From the NCBI GenBank assembly GCA_032821775.1, contig JAVLRN010000012.1, positions 2,108,001 to 2,172,000 of the forward strand: a stretch of 64,000 nucleotides of DNA, read 5' to 3'. Under the pieces are notes generated by a model. It made no database searches. It had not been told where the DNA came from and was given only the letters and a program-made list of their open reading frames with translations. The position numbers were made by a program, and so were the translations under genes. Source of the stretch: Sanguinoderma infundibulare (Eukaryota; Basidiomycota; Agaricomycetes; Polyporales; Polyporaceae). The first letter of the stretch is position 1; every line of letters starts with the position of its first letter. Shown here piece after piece: positions 1-11,286 of this stretch.

Positions 1-1571
1 CCATTTGGTTCGCGTTGTTCGCGCAGACGCCGGCGCGGTGGCTACTATCTCCGTCTATGACCTCTCTCGTGTCGGGCCGACGGGGTTAGAGCTTCGAGGG
101 GTGACAGGAGGGGAACCGTCAGTGCGAGTGCTGCTGGCACCTTACCAATCTCTTCTAATGCTTCGTCATAGACTCGGAGGCGTTTACTTAGTAGCTGTGT
201 GGACGGTCTTTGGACTCGCATTTGCATTTGTTGTCGACTTCAACCTGTCAGCTACGGAGCGTTGGGATCCAGAAATTGGAAAATACGAGCGCGGTCGCGA
301 GAGACCGGCATCTTTGAATAGCGCAACACAAATCTATGGATAGCACAAGCACAACGCCCGATGGCCGATCCTTGCAATATCGTCGCAAACCCCTCCGAGT
401 CCCACTCCCCCGGGGTTCGTCCTACATAGCACCGCAGCGTTAGCGTTTCGGGGCATTCCTTGAATCCTCCCTGCGGGCTGATGATGGGCTTCTTCTACTG
501 CGCACATATTACCATTACGAGATGTGGCACTGACGAACAACGAGGTGTCGTATGTTCCGCGGACGCAGTGCGTCCCCCCGGCGGTTGCTAGCCTCCGTGC
601 CCGACTGTATATGTTTCTGTTTCTGAACCCTAACCGTGCCCCATGCCCAACGCTCGTACCGTCTTGTCCCGTCTGGAGTCTTTCTGGGTCTTCCGAGTTC
701 GTGGGGTCGTACCGCCGTGCGGCTTCCCCGTAACACGAGGCGAGGAAAAATGACGCATCCGCATCCCAGTCGCATCGCCATACGGTATAGCCAATATTGT
801 TATCGACGCACACACATCCGACGAGTCGTCCTCTCCCGTCTCGGAAAATACCATCAATACGCGAACTCGGAAGAATCACCGACTTTGAGACAATCCTTGT
901 TAGCGCATCATCGGCAACGCAAGTACAACGAGCACCCGTTCTGGAAAGCACCCGGAGGCCCCTGGGCGCAAGTACATACGCGGTACACACAAATGATGGA
1001 TGGCGCAGATGGCGGCCTCGGAGAACACCACCACGAGCCACGCATCATCCATCCCCGGGATCCGGGTGGGCCCACGCAGCAAAAGAAGTTCGCAGAAGCG
1101 CCGCGACTCTCTTCTGAGTCCCATCTTCGCTCTCCTAGACGCCTCCACGCGTTCGAACATTCCAATTAAAACACGCCCCGTCCGAGGCCTTCCTAGGTGT
1201 GGGGTGCCCGGGACAGGGTGCAGTGGCTTCCTGGGTTCAATTACACACCTTCAACGCGCAGCCCTTCCACCCGAACGCAGGCTGTACATACATTCCGCTT
1301 CTGCCTGGCCATGCCCACACCCCTGGCGCGACAGAAGACAGATGGAGATGGTGGCGGCGGTTCCGCCTCTTCGACTCTGCAGCCCACCTTCAGAATCGGA
1401 TTCTTGCGGCACTAGTACTGGTCCGATCGGCGACGAGCTAGAAGCGGCAGGAAGGCCAGAATCGCCGCCTCACATCCTCCATCCCTGACGACCTTCCAAT
1501 TTCTTCTCTATTGCCACAACGAAGCTCAACAGAAGCGAATACACAGGGCAACGAGCGACAGGGATGGATGC

Positions 1572-1595
1572 GTGCTAGTGCTAGTGCTAGTGCTA
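1572..1595. repeat. GTGCTA hexamer tandem repeat
   Basis: About four head-to-tail copies of GTGCTA in non-coding sequence. A short microsatellite with no visible function. Confidence 0.8.
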
Positions 1596-2771
1596 TCCTT
1601 GCCCCCCCTTCCCCCACACCCCCTCAGTTTCCACGTCTGCCCTTACCTCGTTTATCCCTTTTTGTCTTCTGCACACGGACGGCACTTCCAATGTACCCAC
1701 GGTATGCGCCAATCGTCGCCCACAATGCCAAACTGCGGGAACATACCTTGTCTGGCACGCGGTGCGAGCTCGCTCCAGGCCCCGAGCCACGCATGCTCGT
1801 ATTCTGATCATGCCAGGTATACGCACCTCATGGACGTCATGCATACGCGCATGAACCGCGTCCACGATCCCAGTACGGTGGCACGGGGTACACACCTGAG
1901 CCCGTGCGGACGCCGAGATGCAGGTAAGTTCGCCCACACACAGGAAAGTTCGTCCCCTCGATCGCCCGCACGTCCGTCGACGACGAACCCAACGTGCCCA
2001 GTGTCCGCTTGAACCTACACATACACCTTCAGGGGGGAGGAGGGGGGTAGCCAAGTCGATAGTGACCCAACATGAAACGCACCTGGCCTCCGAGTGGCGG
2101 CGCACAAGGTTTTGCCCCGCTTCCTGCTTCTTCTGGCTGAGCAGCAGCTCGGCGAGCCTGAGATCGCGAACTTCTGCCCAGCCAGCACTCCCCCCATCAT
2201 CCATTCATCCGGGACGACCACCAACAGCCCCAAGAAGCGCCCCATAATGCCGGCATCGCCTGCCACGGTGTTCCCCTGGGAGCTTGCGCGGGGAGCGGGA
2301 AGCAGCCGTCGGATTTGTCCATGCGAGCCCGAGGACGCGGCGCGGACCATTCCTGCGGCCAGGGATGTCGCCCCAGGCTTGTCGCAGGACGCTCTCGGCC
2401 CGTGCTGGCCTATCGGGGCGTCGTCCGTGACCCGGCCGCTTTAGAGCAGTTGTTTCCAAATCGTTTGTGGGCACCATTCGTGCCTGTGATCATGCTCCTG
2501 TCGCTGCCTGTCGAGCACGGAGCGTGCCCGCGAGTTCTGGCTTGTTCGCGAGACGTAGAGTTCGCGTCTCTGCGACCGCAAGCCCCACTTTGACTGGCCC
2601 CATCCCCGGATCCCACCAGTCCGTCCGGGACGGAGGACGGGAATGGGATGGTGGCAGTGGCGGAGACGTTTTTTGGGAACGCGACACCGGCAACCGGATT
2701 GGTCAGTGAGCGGGTTCCGGTGGGCGACTGTAGCAGAGCAGACTGACCATTCGATTCCAAACTAGCGACGA

Positions 2772-2793
2772 CTCTCTCTCTCTCTCTTTCTCT
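2772..2793. repeat. CT dinucleotide tract
   Basis: A near-perfect run of CT repeats with one T interruption, in non-coding DNA. Pyrimidine tracts are common in fungal promoters and leaders, but no gene start can be tied to this one. Confidence 0.75.
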
Positions 2794-3133
2794 GCGACAC
2801 CAACCGCTGGGAGCCTCTACTGGTGGTGTACGGCATAGTCTGGCGGCTCACCCCCCACCGCGCCCGCCTTCCCCTCCAAGCCATCACAGCCCAACAAGGA
2901 GACATCCTACCCGCCCTCGTCCGGAGCACGCCATGACACGGGCGCTTGCTGCAGCATACGTGCGCTCTGTCGCCGCACTTGGTCGCTCTGCGCTCTGCTT
3001 GCGTGAAATTTGTGGCGGCGCCAGCCATTGACACCGGAGTCGGGACTGGGACTGGCATAAGAGGGCATGACGAACGGATGATGGATCGTGGACCTGGGCC
3101 GTGGTGCGTCCGTGGCGTGGCGGAAGCAAGGTT

Positions 3134-3163
3134 ATGATGATGATGGTGGTGATGATGATGATG
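3134..3163. repeat. ATG/GTG trinucleotide tract
   Basis: Ten triplets of the ATG/GTG type in non-coding sequence. A microsatellite. Confidence 0.8.
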
Positions 3164-4937
3164 TAAAACGCTGACATCCTTGCAGACGTACAAGTACGTG
3201 CGAGCAAGCGAACGTGCATGTGTTCCCGCCCCGCCCTCGCTCGCGTCCGGTGCGTACGGTTGGTACAGTTGTGTTGTGCGAATGCGGCCGGGGTAGGAGA
3301 TGGACGCGCCCGCCACGCTGCATGCAGGGCAGCGAAGCAGGGCGACTTTGGGCCACAGACGTGCCGCAACTTGAAGTGGTGGCACTCGCTAGGCCTGACG
3401 TCGTCCGGCTTGGCGATGCGCGACGAGGACGGGGGCTGAACCAATGTTGGTTGAACACGCCGGACGTCTTCGAGGAGACGCGAAGCTGATTACTGTACAC
3501 CTTCGTTATCGGATTGGGATTAGATGCGCGAAGCAGCAGCGGGGGCACGATAGAAGGACGTACGGAGGCCGACTGTCAGGCGTACTGTCACTGCACAATC
3601 GTCCGCCGCCCTGCCGGATGCGCATTACGCACACCCCGCTGCGTCATGCTGCTCGTTTGATCCCGCGGCTGGCTGGCTGGCTTTCTTGGTCCCGCGCGTT
3701 CCTTGTCCTGCCGGCCGACGGTGCGTGACTGCTGCGCTGAGCTCGTTGGCTCGCAGCCCGAACTGCTTACGGTTCGGGCTCGGAGCGCGTGGCAAGGGCC
3801 TCTCCAGTGGGGAATGGCCTGCTTCGGCGCTCACGCCTGACGGGCTTCCTTCCGTGCTCCTCCGTCCATCTTCCTTCCTCCTCCTCACCACACACCCTCC
3901 AACCGTCCACACCGCGGGTGGACAGGAGCAGGGTGGATCGACGGGGGAAGGCGTAGTTGCCGGCCGCTTAAAGCGGAAGAGGTAGGGCACTGGGCACAGG
4001 CACGGGATAATGGAGGAGGGGATAGGCGAGCAGGAAAAGAAGGCAAAGAAGACAACGGGTATATGGTGCTAGACAGCGAAGATGGCCGTAAGCCCGGAGG
4101 ACGGAGTCGCGGAAGCGGGAGGGGCAGCTCGCGGCGTGGGAGCAAGAAGCCTCCGAAGTCGATCCCGAGGCCGGATGCGGCAGGGCTCTCGCAGCCCTCC
4201 GCGTGCGCGACAGCCAATGTCCATCGCCGCACCGGCACTCGGCACTCGGGCCTCGGGTCGCATCTGCCAGGGGAGGAGGGTCCGGGAAGGGTGCGGGGCC
4301 TATACAACACCGTGATCGTGCGAAGGCATCTCAGATGTTCGGCGAGAATGTCCTACTGGCATAAAACTTTGCGTGAGGAGGTGCGGATGGCAAGCGTACG
4401 ATAAGCTGAAGTAGAAGATACATACACACAACGAATGAATACTGCAGTTAGAACCCGATAACACGACAACGAGCATAATACGGGGGATGACGGAGGGGTT
4501 GTATACCTAGCGAGGGGGATCCGGAGCCTCTGGTATCTGGAGTGGGTGGACTGGATTGGGACTGGGGTTGGGGACTGGAATATTATCGAGTACAACTGGC
4601 GCTGAGGAAACTGCAAGGATTTTTGGTGAGCATGACCATCGGAGCAAATAGCAGAGCAGCAGCACGCATAGCAAAAAAAAAAGTCGGCAAACCCGAGAGA
4701 CTGGAGGATGGCTGAGCCGAGAGACGTGGAGGATGGCTGAGTGGAGAGACGCGGAAGACCTGGGACGCGAATGATTGGTTTGCCGAGACGACGAGTGTTT
4801 GCGATGGAAGACATGGATCCAGCCGGCGGAGTCGACACCCCGACACGGTGGGATGGCGTTGGCGTTGGCGATAGACTCGTCCGAATGCGAGCCCCCTGGG
4901 CGTGGACGAGAACCGAAGAAACCGAAAAAAAAAACCT

Positions 4938-7546
4938 CTACACGAGGAGCAGCAGGTCGTTGTGGCTCTCGCGCATGACCGCCCGCCAGTCGACGGGCGT
5001 GAACACGCCCTGCTCGCGGTCGCGATCCCTGCGCTGCCACACCTGCTGCATCAGCCGGGCGACCTCCCTGATGTTCCCGACCGAGTCGTGCTGCTGCCGC
5101 TCCAGCATCTTGACGAGGAACGACCGCTGCGCGCGGTCGTCCGTCAGGCAGCCCGAGATGCAGATCCCGAACACGACGCTCCGCACCACGCCCCGGTGCA
5201 CCGTCGGCTGCTCCGGCACCTCGTGCAGCGCGCTGATCGTCTCCGTCACCGCGTTGATGATCTCGGGGCAGGCGGGGTAGTCGCCCGATAGGACCGTGTG
5301 CAGGTACACCTTCGCGCTCGCCCGGAAGATGTTGTTCGTCAACCGCCGCCGCCACATCACGTCCGCCTCGTCCCCGCCGTTCCCGCCGTTCATCGGCCGC
5401 ATGTGCGAGTGCAGCGCCTGCGGACCGAAGATGCCTGGCTGGAGCGGCGCGAGCGCGTTGTTCGGCGACGCGGGCGCGAGCAGCTGCTCCTCGATCAGCG
5501 CGCCCCGGTGGACGAGCTCGGGGATCGAGAGCGACCCGCGGTGGAGGCAGCTCTCCTTCCAGTGCGCGAGGTTCGAGATCTCCGCGATCGCGAGCACGAT
5601 CTTGTTCTCGCAGCCCATGACGGGCAGCATCGAGATCTCGGGCGAGCCCCCGAGCGGGTCGTCGATGTACGCGCCGTTGAAGAGCAGGCGGTAGTACTCG
5701 AGGAACCGCGGCACCTGCTGCGTCGTCACGCTCGCCAGCACGTCGAACCACATCGTCGTCTTGATGATGAACCGCGTGCTCTCGCTGCACCGCCGCAGCG
5801 CCTCCTCGGGCCCGTACACGTCCGGGTCGTTGAGGATCGTGAGCACGTACTGGCTCGCGATCCCCAGCCAGATCTCCCAGTCGCCGCGTCCGCCGGAGAA
5901 GAGGAAGCTCGAGACAATGTGCAGGCCCGCCATCGCGTCGCCCTCGTTGTATGGCCGCCTCTCCGCAAGGAGGTTGCCCTGTATTCGGCGGAAGATGGTG
6001 CTGACCGCGTTCGACTCCGTCGGCGCCGGATACCGCATGAAGTGCATGTGGAGGGTGGAAAGCAGACATGCTGCGTCCCGGGCCGCGTGCGAGTTCTGGA
6101 GAATGCGGTACATGAAGTTCTTGACTGACGAGTCGGCGAGCATGTACTGTATTGGGAGGACATAGTGCAGGTAGTGGTTAATCAGCGCGTTCTGATCGGT
6201 GGGCACTACCAGGCCGACGGCATTCATGGGCACTGCGGGAACCATCATCCCGTCCGGGCTCTGGATGTTCTGCTCCTGCTCGTCATCAGAGAACGAGTTG
6301 GGATCGATGTTGTAGGATCGCCCGAGAGAAGAGTGGGGATGGTTGTAGTAGACCGGCGTCGAGGCCACGGTGGACATCGCATTGGCGTTGGAAGGCATGT
6401 AAGTCGGTGTTGATATCGAGTTTGTCAGTGCTGTGGGCATGGAACTTGGTCCTGCTGTCGACGCCGATGGGTAATATGATGAGGCAGAACCAACATGGTG
6501 ATGAGGCCCTGCGCAGAGGAGGGCATTAATCATAATACATTCATGATACACTAATAACGGTACGGCGCCTTACAGGAGGAAGAAGCAGAGACTATGGATG
6601 TAGGAGACTGTATCATACTAGAGGGAGGCTGCTGAGGCTGGGGCGGGGCGGGGGCAGGAGGGTGGTACAACATGGCGCTGACGTTGGGGAGTACTGGCTC
6701 CCGATTCATGGTGGGGTCATGAGGACCCAACTCCGGAATGGCAGGCTGCCAGTCTGCGAAAGTTTACTACCATGAAACGGGAATGAAGGCAGGAGGGTAC
6801 ATACTCTGTCCGTAATGCTGCTGCTCCGGGATGGGCATGGCCGGGTAATGAGCAGGAGGAGCACGCTCGAAAGAGGTGTTCATGCCGTTGTGCGGGGGAC
6901 GCTGGCCCTCGCTGGACGTTGCTGAGAGAGTGGGGGTGGGGGGACTGGAGGGGGAGGTGTGGAGGTGGTCGACGAGGACGAGGACAGGGGGGTCAGCCTC
7001 GGTTGTACGCGGACCCGAGCCAGAATGGCCCTTGATCATGCCCTGCGAAGCGAGGAAGTTCTTGATCTTCTCGCGCAGCTCAGTGACGCTGTTGTTCTCC
7101 TGGAGATGAGGGACGATAGAGTGAGCCCCTAATCACCGAGGAAGTCGTACGGGCGACAAATACTGACCCTCATCCAGTCGGGGCGCTTTGCGCCAAAGCC
7201 GAGACATTGGAGGCGGAGACGGACACAAGTCGAACATGCGCCTTCTTCGTTAGGCTGCTCGTCACATTTCTAGAGGCGAGACGCGGAGGAGGACGGCAGG
7301 GGACGACGCGGGGGGTGGGGTCGGGGCAAGAAAAAAGACGCGGAGAGACGAGATCGGGGTTAGACTTTGGCTGAGAGGATGATGAGCGCCTCGAGGACGA
7401 ACCTTCCGTCGAATCCTGCAGGTGTAGCAGCCCGACTTAGCACGAACGGCGCCTTTTGGCTTGGGCGCTCCGGGCTTCTTTTGGGATCGAACCTGCTGCG
7501 AGGCCGAGGAGACGGTCTTGCGGGGGCTGGAAGGAGCGTCGGGCAT
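4938..7546 (-). CDS. Zn(II)2Cys6 fungal transcription factor
   Basis: A predicted nuclear DNA-binding regulator of 763 residues. The five exons are 7403-7546, 7168-7269, 6805-7099, 6574-6753 and 4938-6508, with phase intact across all junctions. The start is the first methionine before a basic N-terminus. The binuclear zinc cluster uses Cys40, 43, 50, 60, 63 and 70 (CX2CX6CX9CX2CX6C). Intron 1 falls between the two halves of the cluster, after CYTCRIRRK. A linker follows (ENNSVTELREKIKNFLAS, possibly a coiled coil), then a Pro/Ser/His-rich region. From about residue 345 to the end lies an all-helical region resembling the fungal-specific regulatory domain (Fungal_trans_2 type). Targets cannot be inferred; no metabolic cluster is adjacent. 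The family assignment is firm and the biological role unknown. Confidence 0.92.
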
Positions 7547-7832
7547 TGGTTGTAGACTGTCGAGAGCGTAGAGTACAAATATACGGGCAGGGGAGGGGGG
7601 ACAGTCACCGACGGACGGGGAGTGGTGGGCGGTTGTTGGGAGAAGCGAGAGGCAGAGGACTTATGTACCCTGGGCGCTGGGCACCAGCCCGTGGGAGTTT
7701 TCCATTTGTTGATTCCTTTATTTTCCCGCACTTATCCCCCGGGCCCCCAGACACCCGCACCCGCATTCCATACGCGTCTATTTGCATTCGTCGCCAGACA
7801 CCGCCATCCCGGGATCGCGTAACGCCCTCCCA

Positions 7833-7840
7833 TATTTATA
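7833..7840 (-). promoter_or_regulatory. Possible TATA box for the Zn2Cys6 gene
   Basis: TATAAATA on the minus strand, about 290 bp upstream of the ATG at 7546. The distance would require a long 5' leader or an unseen leader intron, so the assignment is weak. Confidence 0.3.
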
Positions 7841-8531
7841 TGCGACGCAGTCAGCGAGAATGACGCGGCTCGTCGCCCTTGCTCCGCCATCCCCTACGCA
7901 GGGGGCTGCAGTGCACACGGCGCGGCCGTGGCGCTCTGCTGCAGTGGTGCGCTCTGCAGGGCGACTGCGCGCCGGCGACGGGAGAGGTAGCCGCTGGAGA
8001 ATGGAAGGAGCGCCCTCAAACTCTGTTGCATCGAGATAGCAGTCGGGACCCGCGCCATTGGACGAGGGCGTCCTCGTGTCTGCCCACGGCTCTGGTCACA
8101 AGGGTTCCCGATAAAACCCACAGCCGCTGAGATCGGAACCATGTCATTTGCTTTCTCAGGCACCCGATTTGCCGCCCGAGCCCGTGTTCTAGACTGACAG
8201 CCAGCAGGCGCCGAGGCCTGGCTGTCTCAGCGGCTGCTTTCGTCGCTGTCCTCGACCAGCGAGCGTCCTCGAGCTGCCCGCCCCTTGCGTTGTCCAACAC
8301 ACCGGCCTTATCCAGCTCCCACAATCCAACCCTCTCCGTCCGAGCCCCAGGCGCCGGCTCCCTCGCTGCGTTTCCCGCTTCCTTTCTTCTCGGTCTCCTT
8401 CATCACCACCGTGACCGTAATCGTCGACCGAACAGCCGCCGACCGCAGACGCGTCGCCGACAGCTGGGCAGACCCTGACCTGACCCGAGTCCCGTCCTGG
8501 TCCTGTCGGACCGTGACATGGCCTCCGCCAA

Positions 8532-9002
8532 ATGACCGAGCATGAGAACCTTGAGCCCGCCGAGTCCAATGCTCCAATGGACAAATTGCCTGACGGCACG
8601 ACGCAAACGTCCCCGTCGTGCGACGGGCTTCCCGAGTGCTATCTCGTTCTTGGTAATCCTAAACTCGCACCATCGCCGCAGCGGCGAATCGTCCTCGCCC
8701 ACGGCGCTTACCTAATTCTACGACCCACCTCGGATCCATCGCTCGGACCCATCACCACCACGCTTTTCGCAGCCAACCAGGGCGCGTTGACAGATGGGGA
8801 CATCTCCACGCCCCACCGCCAACCGTTGCCCCGATCTCCTCGCGCGCTTCCCCCCAATCGTCATCTCGCCATCTCCGATGTCGATCAGTCTGCACACTGC
8901 TCCGCACAGTCCGAGTATACATCTTCTCCCACTCGTCGAATGCACACAAAATTACTGCAGCTCTCTCAGTCCACCCTATTAACAACAAAGCACTCCGAGT
9001 AA
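8532..9002 (+). CDS. Questionable 156-residue ORF
   Basis: A single open frame on the plus strand in the 1.9 kb gap between the transcription factor start and the PH-protein stop. The ATG context (CCAAATGACC) is good and a CT-rich stretch resembling a basidiomycete 5' leader precedes it. The predicted protein is polar, rich in Pro/Ser/Thr, with no recognised motif. It could equally be chance, because GC-rich DNA yields such frames often. No function is proposed. Confidence 0.18.
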   Translation: MTEHENLEPAESNAPMDKLPDGTTQTSPSCDGLPECYLVLGNPKLAPSPQRRIVLAHGAYLILRPTSDPSLGPITTTLFAANQGALTDGDISTPHRQPLPRSPRALPPNRHLAISDVDQSAHCSAQSEYTSSPTRRMHTKLLQLSQSTLLTTKHSE

Positions 9003-9433
9003 CGTATGCGTATGCGTATGATGCGAGTGCGTACAAAACATAAAACCGAACAATCCCAACCATCACGCCATGCCGTACCCAGGTATCGTACACCTCTCGT
9101 TTCGTCGTCGTCCAAACCTCGATCACGACCCCGCGCAGTGACGACTGGTGCGGTCGCGGATACAACTGACCAGTACAGCCGTCGCTCGTGCGCGCGCCCG
9201 TCAACCGCGAACTCAGATCCCCGCCAGCGCCCCCGATCGAGACTTTTTGCGCTCGCAACGCGAAGCCCAAAGCGATGCACATCTGCCCCTGCCTCCGTGC
9301 TGTAAACCGGCCAGCGTCGCAATCCCACAGCACGACAGGACGCGCGCGCGGCTTCGCTAACCTCCAACCTCTAGTGACCTCCACCCACACTACCCCGCCC
9401 CATCCACGCGCGCGATCCCGACTAAGATTGCCG

Positions 9434-11286
9434 TTACAATGACGGTTCCTGCTGCACTTGGTTCCCCGGCGACGTCGTCGTGCCCCCCACGAACGGGCTC
9501 CCTCCGCTCATGCTCAGCCGCCGCACGAACGAGTCTCTGCGCTTCTGCGTGGACGCCGGCCCCGGACTCGCAACTCCGCTGCCCGTTGCCGGTGCGTTGG
9601 CGTTCCCAGCGGGAGCCGCGCCCGAAGAAGGCTCCCCGGGGACGACGCCCTGTCCGGATCGACGTGCAATGAGCGCACGGATCGCGCTCAGCCACTTAAT
9701 CTCCTCTTCTTCGCTGGGAGCGCACAGGAGGAGCGTCCGTTTCGTCGTGACCACTTTGAACGTGTGCGTGCCCGCAGTCTCGCCGTCATCGGGCGAGGAC
9801 GACGATGTGTGGTGGTGGTGGTGGTGGTGGTGGTGGTGCGGCGACTGTGGGCCCGGAGAGACAACAGCGGGATGGTTCCGGTGAGGGGGGAGAGCGTATT
9901 CGAGGGCATCGATGATCAGGGCGAGTGGGATTTGGCGATGCGGCTTGGTGTCCTATTGAAACGCAGACCCAGAACGCCGGTCAGTGTCAGTAATCGTCCT
10001 GCTGCCTTCGGCAAGCTCAAAATCACGAGTTTGTCGCGCACGCACCATGTGAGAGCGGGAGTAGATGAGCTTCTCGCCGCTGAGTACGAACCACCGTTTG
10101 TGCCAGTTGTGCCGTCGCGAACCGCACTTCATGAGATAGCCCGATAATACCGGCTTCGAAGGAGATGACGCATCGCCGCCTGCTGTCGCCGGTGGAGCTG
10201 GGACGGAACCAAACCTGGGATTTGGCGATGCATCATCCGACTCGGAAGAGGTGAGCTGGTGATGGTTCGGGGAATGTGAAGGCGAGGACGACATGCCGGT
10301 GGAATTGAAGGCGGCCGTGGGAGCCGTGGGGGTAGTGGGTATTGGGATGGGCGAGCTCATCGAGTTGCGCGTCGAAGTGGAGATGAGCTGGACACGGGTA
10401 TCGTTGATCGCGCTGACCCATTCCCGGACGTCGTTAGGATTCTCGGCTTGGAGATAGAAAGTACGCGTAGGGGAGACGAGCCCAAACGTGTTTTGGTGCT
10501 TCTTCAGTACCACTGGGGTGCACGAATGCACCTCGGTCAGGTCGAGCAGCCGCAGCAGCTTGTACTCGGCCGAGGTCTTGTAGAACGCCAAGTGTGCGGG
10601 GCGCAACACGAACCAACGCTTCTTCCATGTCTGCCGTTCGTTCGGAGAAACCCGCGCGCCAAATCGAGACGCAATGCGGGGTCAGACAGGCGCAGGGAGC
10701 GGGGTAGCAAGTGTAACCCAGGCGTAAGTCCAACCGCGAACGATCAAGGCCACAGAACGCGGAAAGCAGCACGCCGACGCACCTTCCTCCGCTCGCCCTT
10801 CTTCCACAAGTATCCTGTCTTGATGACGGTCTCATCGAACGATCCGTTCTGCGCAGTCCCGGTGAAGTCTTGCGTCCTCCATCCCCCTTCCTCGTCATCT
10901 TCGTCCTCCTCCGAATCCTCTCCGCCGGAGTGAGACCGGCGTTCCGCAATCGATTGAAGAGGGGGCTGCGAAGACGGGGGACTGAGCAGAGTCCCGCTGA
11001 TGCTTGTGGAAATCGGAGCCGGCGAGATGACATCAGGCGTAAACACCGAGTCCGAGTCCGACTCCGTACCGGACACTGGGACCGACTGAAGCGTAGGTTT
11101 CTGTGCAAGGCCAAGAGACGTGTCAGCGTCACCCGCAATGAGGTGTGTACTCGCGCCTGTGAGAGGAGCGAAAGCGCGGTGTAAGCAATGCGGTACCTTT
11201 ACAGGTGGCTTGGCCGCCGAATGTACGGAAAGCTTGCGGGTCACCTCCTGGTGGGATGGCGGGGGAGCTGAGCGTGTCGCGGACAT
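9434..11286 (-). CDS. Tandem PH-domain protein
   Basis: A 503-residue protein with two pleckstrin-homology domains, probably a phosphoinositide-binding adaptor at a membrane. Exons are 11197-11286, 10783-11100, 10046-10630 and 9434-9952, all in phase 0. PH1 begins near residue 119 (IKTGYLWKKG) and continues through WKKRWFVLR and the C-terminal helix tryptophan (DVREWVSAIND). A Ser/Thr/Pro-rich linker follows. PH2 begins near residue 293 (VLSGYLMKCG, then WHKRWFVLSG) and ends with EEIKWLSAIRALI. A run of ten histidines at about 370-379 sits in a loop of PH2, encoded by a triplet repeat. The N-terminus has an acidic Glu/Asp cluster before PH1. Yeast Opy1 also carries two PH domains and is a possible but unproven counterpart. 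Confidence 0.88.
9809..9838. repeat. GTG triplet tract encoding poly-His
   Basis: Ten tandem GTG/GGT triplets on the plus strand, read as CAC/CAT (His) in the PH-protein gene on the minus strand. Uniform codons make it prone to length variation. Confidence 0.9.

Larger units (their letters stand above)
1..4937. other. Intergenic, no supported gene
   Basis: I see no reading frame here with recognisable protein similarity or a convincing exon/intron series. All six frames hold only short arginine-, proline- or serine-rich open stretches typical of GC-rich non-coding DNA. The part nearest 4938 is probably the 3' flank of the transcription factor gene. Simple repeats inside it are listed separately. 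Confidence 0.6.

Noticed and set aside
4507..6069. 520-codon minus-strand open frame
   Set aside because: It is a shifted frame of the Zn2Cys6 gene's last exon, made of Arg/Ala/Gly repeats. The overlapping frame carries the clear regulatory-domain helices.
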